Source of the DNA: Parapristionchus giblindavisi
Lineage: Eukaryota > Nematoda > Chromadorea > Rhabditida > Diplogasteridae
Assembly: GCA_943737045.1 (NCBI GenBank)
Contig: CALSFV010000232.1
Span: forward strand, 310,001-374,000
Length of the DNA: 64,000 nucleotides
Reading direction: 5' to 3'
Shown: positions 48,115-58,230 of the stretch, piece after piece
Layout of the letters: each line of letters begins with the position of its first letter
Numbering within the stretch: position 1 is the stretch's first letter
Made by a program: the position numbers and the translations under genes
Notes under the pieces: model-generated
Seen by the model: only the letters and a program-made list of their open reading frames with translations
What the model was told of the DNA's origin: nothing
Databases searched by the model: none

Positions 48115-50306
48115 ATGAGTAATTCAACGCAACCATCCGGCCCGGAACCCGATCCAAGCTTTCAATTTGTTTTGGAGTAATGTTTTAATTATCATAAAAC
48201 TATGCTAAAATTTAAACCGATAGTTTGACATTTTCAAGTCAGTAATGAACTATTAAAAATATTTATAGATTTCAAAAGTATCTATCGCTGGGTTCGTTCT
48301 TCACCATTCATCCAATTATTCTGTACATACTATTCCAACGAAGCGCGCATTACAGTAATGCGGTGAGACGAGGGTATATCGTTAACCAGGTACATGTCTT
48401 CTATGTAAAATATACTTCAAATGCACTCTTCTGCCACTTTCTTGCTCGTTTCTGTACCGGCTAGTCATGTGACGCGTCGATCTGTTGTATGAAAGTCCAA
48501 CCCTAATTTCAATGGAATCATGTGTAACAATAACTGTAGATATTTCCAGATACCTACGTATGTGTATGTAATAAATATATTCCAGATTGCCTTCATGCTT
48601 CACGAATTCCACTTTTGCTTCCTATTTCGCCTTTACGTATTCGTCCCACACGCGGTCTTCTACTGTGGCGGGCCTTTGTGCCGAATCGGCATTGATAAGA
48701 CAATTCTACTGGTAAGGCACACGTTTCGATATTGCTTCCATCGGGAATGCGTGTCACCTGATGTGAAAAAGAAACTATAACAACAATTGCTGATTCACAT
48801 CACACAGAAGGGGAGTTACTGCAGATGGAAAATTGGGAAGTGCAACTGCTGTTTATGGGGGCATGAGAAATCCCCAAAGCCTACCTAATTCTGTTGAAAA
48901 TTTAGTGTATTCTCGTGTTTTTCCTCGTTTCCATCATTCCTCCATTCCTGTTCGTTCTCATTCGAATACATTCGCTCGTTGTTTCCACGTCCGGTTCAAA
49001 ATATCATGTCTCCAACAGGTACCATTTTATTTTTTATTTATTTATTTATTTTATTTTTACTACCATGTAATTTTTTAATAGTATTTTTTTAAATTCCAGA
49101 GCCCAGGCATTGATTCTGTCTTGCATTAGCATTATACTTATTGGAAACGTGATCATGTTTGGAGTCTTTGGAGGTGACGATGAATCTGCCAACGAAGTAC
49201 TCAAGGTTAGCTTTTGATCTAATTTAGATTTTCTGTTTCGGTCGATTATATTATTCGCATTATCTGTAATTACACATTTTCCGTGAAGGATCCAAAGAGT
49301 TCTCAGGATCCTGAGTATGACATGTTTTTGAACGATGGAGGGACGCTTTTCTTGTTCGGACCATCGAACACTTCTAACAATATTAGTAAAGGTTCGATTA
49401 TCTTGACTAAGAGGATTCAGAGACAATGAGGAAAATAATGAGAGATCATGCGAAACGAGAGAGAAGGAGAATATTGCATTGGTATGTTGCCATCATTCAC
49501 CCATCTTGCAGCAATATATATGATGATGTTGACTATATTATTGATTGTTCCTCTCGTTGTGACACTCACACTGCATATTAATTGGGCCATGCAACACAGG
49601 ATGGTAATCATTTCTGATCTTTTCGTAGCGTTTGCTATAAATTAAGATGATCGATTATTCTTCAGAAAGGCATGTTAACGCCGAAGACAACACAGATTCA
49701 GAACAGGCTTATACGCGTCTTGTTCCTGCAGGTTTGTTTATTAGGCTGCATAAATTTCTGACTTTTTCTGATTGCCATGATGAACGTTCGTTGCAGCTCT
49801 ATATGATTCAATTACTATTCGTGTTTCCGCTTTCGGTGGTCGGACTATTTCTGACTTTTGATCTGTCTTCGTTCACTCTGGTTTCCGCTATAGCTAGGAT
49901 CATTGGGGTGGTAAGTGATCGTTTTATTGTTAATGATTTTTATTTATTTTCACGTAGCAAAAACACCATGAAGCATATTACTAATATAATTTATGAATTA
50001 AGAGTTTTCTATTCTTATTGTTAATAGAAAGTATATGCATAACTTGTTTCAGCCCATGTTTGCTGCATTTCCTCTATCATTCGGACTTATTTTCTTATTC
50101 AAAAGCCCTTCAGGAAAGGCACGAATAGTAATTCAGTAATATTTCGAGCAAAACATGCTAAAATAAACATTATTTTATTTGTCATTTTCATAATCAAATT
50201 GCAGTTATTCATCAAATCGGTCCGCGGCACTTCAATGACCACAACGACAAATAGAGAAACCAGAACGACTCAATTTACTCGAATAGAACACCTATCGATT
50301 GTATGA
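48115..50306 (+). CDS. 7TM chemoreceptor, Sri-like, copy B
   Basis: Eleven exons with the same lengths as copy A: 48115-48176, 48269-48389, 48586-48711, 48906-49018, 49100-49205, 49307-49391, 49512-49603, 49666-49731, 49797-49910, 50053-50118 and 50205-50306. They give 350 residues. Motifs are as in copy A: RRGYIVNQIAFMLHE, PHAVFYCGGPLCRIG, IQNRLIRVLFLQ and LIFLFKSPSGK. Introns are short and free of the insertions seen in copy A, so this copy keeps the more ancestral layout. One oddity: the donor of the last intron is GC (AAG/gcacga) where copy A has GT. If GC is not spliced, the last 33 residues would be replaced. The upstream 47565-48110 repeats 42180-42720. Confidence 0.85.
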
Positions 50307-51987
50307 TAGGATTTTAACAATAATAATCACTGTTGAATTTATTTTCATTACTCCTCAGGTGTATGTTCTAACAATAAGGTAATTTCAATATTCATATATC
50401 GATTTTCTGTTCGTGTAGTAAATTGTGTTTCAATTCAATTTAAATTTAAATTTTAAATTGTGTATTCAATCATTTTAATGCTTTTCTCCTCCACCCCACC
50501 CCATTATATTTTTTATAATATTTTAATTTTATAAAATAAAGTTCGCATTAGGGGTGCAATTTTATTTCTACAACACTCTCACGTTCGACCTTGCAAAATA
50601 TTGTATTTAAAAAGAAAATTGTATTCACGTCGACCGTGCTTTTGTACTAGCAGATCGTATTACCACACCCACTCGTGTTTAATGATCACATGTCTAGGCA
50701 TACCACAAAAATTCCAGCGCGGTCAACAGCTTCATCGTCTGTCTAATTGTGAATTTTACCACACTTTCCACGATTTTGTTAATTCCTATATCGTTTTATT
50801 CGAGTGATAGATCACAGATAAAGTTCCATTAAATGCCTTTATGATTAACCAGCTTGATTAGCCCCCACCTCATACTGATGTTTGGCAGTCCAAAGGTCGA
50901 AAGTTTTACGGACACAACAAATGAACAATATTGACACTTAACCGTCAATAAAGACTAATTTCGGCTGGCAAGAGAGTGATTTGAAGATCGGAGATATTGA
51001 GCAAAATTAAGTATATACTATTTAAGTTATCGCCTTATAGTATAAAACCGTTTTCAAATTCAGTATACGCAACTTTGAAAATACGTCCTGGGTTCGGTCT
51101 GCCGCTCGCAGAAAGCATGCGTCTTGTGCTGTAATAAAGGAGCACGTTTAACGCAGTCGTTGGTTGCCTTTTGACCCGAGTTCGATTCCTTACGCAAACA
51201 TTTTTTTCCAGTTTCTTTTTTAATCACCAGTTGTTTCACTGTTCCTCGAATATAACATATTTTATATATCATTATATTATTCATTGGTTATCTTCATAGT
51301 TTGATATTAAAAAAAAGAATATCCTTGTGAGGAATTTTATCGTAAAGGCGATAAAGTAAAGGTACAGACGTTTTTGGAAACACTCCTCGTTACCCCGTTA
51401 CTCCCCGTTACTGATGCATCTAATTATGCTACAAAAATGGAGATGTGGTCAAGATGTAAACGATAAGATAGATGTGAGAGTGGAGACGTAAATCATCTGC
51501 CCGCGACCTAAACAATAAACAATATTACCTTCTCAATCACAGCGCTCTCTACATTATCTTTCGTTCCATTCCATGTGTTTCTTATGATATGTTATTGTGT
51601 TTATCTTATCGTTTGCCATTTTACCAATGTTCCATTATCTTATGGTAATTATACGGGCGCCGACGACGGCGATTGTTTCTAGAAACGTCTGCACAGAGTG
51701 TCATCAGATTCCTGATAAAAAGCAGAGAATAATTCTTTCAATAGCGATAACCAAGTATAAAATCGTATAAAATATAACGGTAAATAATCATTGACCACAT
51801 TAAAGATAGTATAATTGTATTGCAGAATGTAGACTCATTGTACTATTTATTGTCAATGAAAATATTGTATTTGGTCTTTGTGTGTATCAAAATCTCGTGT
51901 TTTCTTTGTACAATAACATATCCTTGTTTTCACATTGTTCAGAAACATGGATATAAATTTTTACAATTATTTTGCCTTTCACAATCA
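50307..51987. other. Gene-less intergenic stretch
   Basis: 3' flank of copy B. AT-rich, with a weak tRNA-like stretch at ~51130-51190 (TAACGCAGTCGTTGG, then GAGTTCGATTCC). No gene is supported. Confidence 0.5.
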
Positions 51988-52491
51988 TACACTCACAGCG
52001 AACTGTCTCATATATGAGACACTCAGTGACGAAGTAAGCTTGATTCGCGACTGAGTGACTCACATATGAGACAATTGGAGTGACTAAAGCGGTGAGCAAG
52101 GGTAGAGAACAATGAGACAATTGGTGTCTCATATTTGAGGGACTCACCTACTCTTTTAACTAGAGTAAGAGTAAACGTATATTGGCAAAAAAAATTTTGC
52201 TCGGAGTGGGTACCGAACTAGCGCGGGAGCATACTACCGCACTCTAATCAAGCACAATACCCACTGCGCTACCTGGACATGAAGTCACACAGAACAGAAC
52301 TCAATGACTATACGGGAGGGATGCGCACAACTCTTGTCTCATGAGCCAGACACCGTGAGACACTGTTTGTCTCATAACAGCTTTGAGCCATCAACTGTCT
52401 CACATGTGGGACACTCCGTAATGATGAGCCAATTCTTTACGAGACAATTCAGTGAGACAATCACTATCTAAGTTATTTCGCTGTGAGTGTA
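51988..52491. mobile_element. 504-bp TIR element with tRNA-like core
   Basis: Ends TACACTCACAGCGAA and TTCGCTGTGAGTGTA. The inner sequence repeats the palindromic word GTCTCATATATGAGAC and its variants (TGAGACA) about ten times. A tRNA-like stretch lies on the minus strand in the middle. Confidence 0.75.
52203..52283 (-). ncRNA. tRNA-like sequence inside TIR element
   Basis: On the minus strand GGTAGCGCAGTGGGTAT is a good A box and TAGTTCGGTACCCACTCC a B-box-like arm about 50 bases on. The extra-long middle and weak acceptor pairing argue for a tRNA-derived relic, though an intron-containing tRNA is not excluded. Confidence 0.4.
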
Positions 52492-52867
52492 GCATATTTT
52501 CACTCTTGGAAACATCGAACAGAAAATATCAAGAAAACATAATGATGAGATTATATTAAGTTTACAATTTCTTGGTAATTTGATGTACAAAATTCCTTTT
52601 TCTGGATTCCGTTTCATCATTCGCAATTCTAAAAGTTTTTCGGCTTTGATTCTAAAGAACGTATTCGATAGTGCTCATAGCACAATGAAAGATGAATTTA
52701 TCAAGATCGAAGTGTGTAGTACTTGTATGGGACCTCAGCACGCCCACGGCTGTTCAATCGTTTGCGATCATTTCACCAATGGATATGTTCTTGACAAAGG
52801 TCACAATATTGTAGTATTGTAATTTGTACTCTGACTTTGGCATGTGATTAAAACCAAATGAAAAGTA

Positions 52868-53345
52868 TCTTACGCCTGTCACGAGAGAATTGAGCTGAGA
52901 GTGGGAATTAAGCAAAAATGGTGAATTGAGTAAGGGCCATTTTTGGAAATTTCTAGGCATGCCCTACCAGCCCCAAAATCTCATTATGCAATTTTCGTTG
53001 TGGGGCTCAATACACCGGTTCAGTAAGGTGAAGTCCCAACTTTGAGCACGATTTTATCGCTTCTGGTGCGTTGCAGCGGAAAAGTGTCACCATAGTGACC
53101 CCAGCTCTTCTTTCGAGCTCTATCGATCTAATCAAATCAGAGGGAAAGAAAATGTTTCTGAACAGAGCTTCACTTCGAAGCAAATAACTCAAAAATTTAA
53201 TAAAGGGAGGTTCTCTTCCTCCAGTATGTTATTAAGCTTTCATGCGCTTTCAAATGAGGGGTTTGCGAAAAAATACGTTAATGCGTTCGTATGGTTCATA
53301 CCCCTTGGAAATTTCTTGATGATTTGGAGTCGTTTTCAACCCATT
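52868..53345. repeat. Half copy of the 17055-18199 fold-back family
   Basis: CGCCTGTCACGAGAGAATTG at one end and AATGCGTTCGTATGGTTCAT, CCCCTTGGAAATTTC at the inner end match one arm of the full element. The mirror arm is absent. Confidence 0.8.
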
Positions 53346-53674
53346 TCTTTAAAGGCTAAAGCTTTAGCTCCATAAGGGGATTGGTGAAGGGAGAAAAAAT
53401 CGGGATGAGCTATTTGTTCAATGTTTCTTCTGTGCAATTACATTTTCCGAACGATTTCAGATATACAACATCCATCGTAAACAAAAATCCGAAAAAAACG
53501 CAAAGGAACTAAAAGTCTTAGAATTCGATCAACTTTCCGACCATATACTTTTCATTAGGCTTTTACTCACACGGCTTACAATAAGTTCACTTATGTTATG
53601 AATGACCTAATTATAAATAAAGTATTTCACTCTAGTGCAACCTCTGTACTAGCGGGGCAATGGAAAAAAGCGGC

Positions 53675-53752
53675 AAAAGTCTTGAGCCCGCATGGGATTG
53701 AACCTGCGACATGAAATACGAACCAATACAACCGACAATTAAGCCACAACAG
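53675..53752 (-). ncRNA. tRNA-like sequence
   Basis: On the minus strand TGTGGCTTAATTGTCGG resembles a D arm and GCAGGTTCAATCCCATGC a T arm with a B-box match. Only about four acceptor pairs form, so it is a probable pseudo-tRNA or SINE head. Confidence 0.35.
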
Positions 53753-53763
53753 AGCTATGTAAA

Positions 53764-56353
53764 AATTATCGTACATGTAAAAATAATTGTATCATGAACG
53801 GTGTGAATGGATCTGAACGGATCAGGCCGATCAAAAGGGATTGCCAGTTATTCAGCCATTTTCATCATTTTTCTTTCTTTTCATTGTTTTTCTTTCCTTC
53901 GAATCTACTATATTGAAAGAAATCACGCCACAATATTGCCATTTAACAAAAATCATTGCTTTACAAACGAATAAATTGTTCCGATTATACGCTGAATAAA
54001 TTGGTCAATTTTGGTTCATTGGGGCAATTTATTCAAAATGAAAGCAATGATTTTTGTTAAGAGACCGGCTCGGTAAGACTCGATCATTCTGACCCCCCTG
54101 CCGGACATTCGCGAGGACCTCGATCTAGCCCTCAATACTTTCATCATAGACACATACCGGGGGCAGAGCGATGAAAGTTATAGTGAAAATGCTATTAGGC
54201 TCAATCCCGGCTCACATATGTCACATTAAATAAAAAATTGAAAAATTCATAACTTTTCAATCTTGATAGCTAGGACTTTTATTTATTTTTATTGGTGATT
54301 AACATGTCATGCACTCTTATAAACACAGCTGAGCAGTAATTTCATATCGTTCTGAATATGTTTTTTCGTGTCTGATTTTCGTATTTTTCGTCTTCTATCC
54401 TCGTTGAAGAGATACTCCAGGCAATGACATAGTGCATATTGTAGCCCTGACAATTCTGTACATAGTGGTCACATTCCCTTGGAAATCCCAGTTTTCAGAG
54501 TCATCGATAATTGCAACAGAATGTGAGAAATGTGTAAATTGCAAAAATCGAAAATTAAATTTCTTGAGATTCGCAAGAGTAAGAGTTAGCTTTATAATAT
54601 CAATTTACTCGTAGTGATGCGCATACACAGAAAAAATATACAAACAAATTTTTTTTTTAAATTAAAAAAAAAAATTTATTTTTATTTTTTTCAAACCTCA
54701 AATTGAGTCGACAGTCAAGGCAAGTTGATTCATAGGGCGGATGGTAGCGGATGTATGTCCGTTTGCGAAAACAACTGCCACGTGAAGAATCGTTGTTTCG
54801 CAGATTTCGAAATTATTTTTTTAATTGTCAAACTTGAATATTTATATGTTTCTCTCACATAAATCGGTTCGAAGATGGCGTACGGCAACCAATGTTGTAC
54901 CTTTGTTATGAGTAGGAGTGTACTATACTGCACTACCGTAACCGTCAAGAATCGCGAACTGATTTTTTTCAGTCAATCCATGATTCTCAACCATGACCCC
55001 GGGTTCATTTTATAGATTCCATAACTCGAACTACCGTAATAGTAATGCACGCACCTGAATTTTCCGAGAATTTCACCACATTTTTATATTATACGATAGC
55101 TAGATTACGGTAGTTCTGGTTATGGTATCCATAAAAATAAAAGTTGGCCCACTGTTGATATAATGCCACGTAGTATTTGGTCTGGGATCATCATGAATTT
55201 TTCGACCTCATCCATTCTGAACCATGAACCCCGGGTCATGGTTGAGAATCATGGATCGACTGAAAAAAAATTAGTTCGTGATTCCTGACGGTTACGGTAG
55301 TGCAGTACAGTACACTCCTACTGATAACAATGGTACAGCTTTGGTTCCCATACGCCATCTTCGAACCGATTTATGTGAAAGAAGCATATAAATATTCAAG
55401 TTTGGCAATTAAAAAAATAATTTCGAAATCTGCGAAACAACGATTCTTCACGTGACAGTTGTTTTCGCAAACGGACATGCATCAGCTACCATCCGCCCTA
55501 TGAATCAACTTGCCTTGACTGTCGACTCAACTTGAGGTTTGAAAAAATTAAAATAAAATATTTAAAAAAAATTTTTTTTAATGTAGTCTGAGTTTATTTG
55601 TATATTTTTCTGTGTATGCGCATCACTACGAGTAAAATGACATTATAAAGCTACCTCTTACTCTTGCGAATCTCAAGAAATTTAATTTTCGATTTTTGCA
55701 ATTTACACATTTCTCACATTCTGTTGCAATTATCGATGACTCTGAAAACTGGGATTTCCAAGGGAATGTGACCACTATGTACATAATTGTCAGGGCTACA
55801 ATATGTACTATGTCATTGCCTGCAGTATCTTTTCAACGAGAATAGAAGACGAAAAATCTGAAAATCAGACACGAAAAAACTTATTCAGAACGATATAATA
55901 TTATTGTTCACCTGTGTTTATATGAGTGCATGACATGCTGTTCACTAATAAAAAGAAATAAAAGTCCTAGCTATAGCGATTGAAAAGTTTTCAATTTTTC
56001 AATTTTTTACTTAATGTGACATATTTGAGCCGGGTTTGATCCAAAGGGCATTTTCACTAAAACTTTCATCGGTCTCCCCCCGGTATGTGTCTATGATGAA
56101 AGTATTGAGGGCCAGATCGAAAGTCCTCGCGAATGTCCGGACCATGCTCGAGGCTTACCGAGCCGGTCTCTTAAATGGCAATATTTTGGCCTAATTTATT
56201 TTAATATAGTAGATTCGAAGGAAAGAAAAACAATGAAAAGAAAGAAAAATAATGAAAATGGCTGGATCACTAGCAATCCCGTTTGATCGGCCTGATCCGT
56301 TCAGATCCATTCACACCGTTCATGATACAATTATTTTTACATGTACGATAATT
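53764..56353. mobile_element. 2.6-kb fold-back element, full copy
   Basis: Ends AATTATCGTACATGTAAAAA and its mirror. The arms include GAACGGATCAGGCCGATCAA, GAGACCGGCTCGGTAAG and AGTCCTAGCTAT in both orientations, meeting near 55100. No transposase frame is visible. Solo arms lie at 4315-5112 and 40480-40830. Confidence 0.9.
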
Positions 56354-56399
56354 AATACAATTATGATATTGTCAGATGTCCTCACTGCCACCAAAATTT

Positions 56400-56403
<4 letters not shown>

Positions 56404-56434
<31 letters not shown>
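56404..56434. repeat. (AT)n microsatellite
   Basis: About 15 AT units. Confidence 0.95.
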
Positions 56435-56435
<1 letters not shown>

Positions 56436-58230
56436 ATATGAACACATTTCTCAGCGAAACTCTTCGATTTTATATTATATAGAAATTTTACTCGCTTTAT
56501 CTGATTTGAGCAAGTGAAATCTCTAATAGTTAAACTACGAAAGGGCAGTATCCTGAACAATAATTAAACGTGACGTTTATATGCAAAATGAAGTAGATAA
56601 CACATTATAAGTAGCATGAGATATTACCAAACACTGAAATTTAACTACTCAACTTACGCAAAAGTTCATTTCGGATGTTCTTAAAGTGAAAGATCACTGA
56701 TCAAGTTCAAGTTCAAAGTACATAAGACACTGCATTTCAAAACCAACAAAACCTCCGAAAAAACCTCCGCGCGCACTTTCTAGCTTTCGCAAACGCTCTC
56801 ACTCCCATTATCTATGGCGTTTCCAATCAGAAAGACGGCAGGTCTTTCACTATCATGCAAGATCTTATTTTGTGTCTTTCAAAATTGTCAAACCGGGCCA
56901 ATATTTTTTGCTGAATGGATACTGCATATATTTTCAAATGCATTGTCCTATATATTTAGAACATCCAAATTCTACCATAAAAGCACGATATCAATCACTA
57001 TATCAAAGATCTATCAATCAATAATAATCAATAATCAATATGTAGATCATACTCGCTTATTTGTGTACACTCTCATGTCCACACACTCTAGCATCCATAT
57101 AAAATTTTCATATAAAATTCTACAGATTTTTGAAATATTAAGAGTGTCTCTTCCATAATAAATACAGATTTTTTTAAAACTTCTAATATAGCCTATGATG
57201 AATCACTCATCTTTCTGTATAATGTAATATAGTCAATCCCGCATGGTTTCGCGTTCCTGGCTGACATAATTTAATTTAATTTATCATACATTGAATAAAT
57301 GTGACAACAAGTGATAAATGAATAATGTGAATAATGTTGAGGCGAGGGGGTCGGAGAGAGGGAGGGAAGGATCTCACTGTGTATCGTCGCTTCCAGGTTC
57401 AATATATTAGGGTGGAGGAGGCCCTAAGCGGGAAGAGGACCGCTTTGTGTCAGTAGACACAGACTGACATGAACCGGAAGGACAAAAACAGGAGAATCCT
57501 TACAAGTCGATGGAAGGGAGGCCTAGTTTGTGAAACAAGGCTTGGGGAGGGGAGGATAAAAGTTTAGCTTTTATTATGGGTATTGATTGGGATGGAGATA
57601 TCGCCTTAAATATTAAATTTACCATGACATTTTTTTTCGAAATTGCTAGTAGCTTGAAGGAGTTCTTTGTCTCTGATATGATTTTTACGGAAAGAATATT
57701 GCGGACACCGTCCAATTTATTCGAACATGGGTCTCATCACGAAAAAATTTGCGTATAGAAAATAAACTTTATACAAGCTTAACTTCTTTCCAAATTGACA
57801 ATGAGATAAAGACACAGATGTACGGTGTGCTTTCAACCCGGACGTATTTGCAAAATTGCATAGTACCCGAATTGCGTATTACGATTTTATTATAAGCTAA
57901 TTATGCTGTTTGCCGCTATGCACTTCATTTTGTCCTTTTTCTCCGATCCTTAAATAGCTCCCTTATAAGTAAAAGATTCTTGTTCGAATTAATTTCTCCA
58001 CCATTCCCCACGTTCTTTATACGCGGACACATAGTCCGAGCTATCTACATTCAACAATACGATTACAATACCAAAGTTACAAGTTATTTATCAATTCGAA
58101 CGGCTCTTTAGATAATTTATTATTAGCATTATCCACGTTCACTATAGAAAAACACATTGCTGAAAGATTTATAACTTGCTGTTCAGCAGAATTTGTCTCA
58201 TTTGTCTTACGCTCTTGCTGCGAGACTGCG
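56435..58230. other. Gene-less stretch upstream of receptor copy C
   Basis: AT-rich, with a purine-rich patch at 57340-57560. The 114-codon frame at 56814-57158 has no splice context or family likeness. The last 150 bases are repeated upstream of copy D, so they probably contain the promoter. Confidence 0.5.

Noticed and set aside
51130..51190. Possible tRNA on the plus strand
   Set aside because: Box-like words TAACGCAGTCGTTGG and AGTTCGATTCC are present but are too close and no acceptor stem forms.
52580..52822. 80-codon frame with several Cys and His
   Set aside because: No paralogue, splice pattern or neighbour supports it; left unannotated though it could be checked by transcripts.
56814..57158. 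114-codon plus-strand frame
   Set aside because: AT-rich chance frame without splice context or any family motif.
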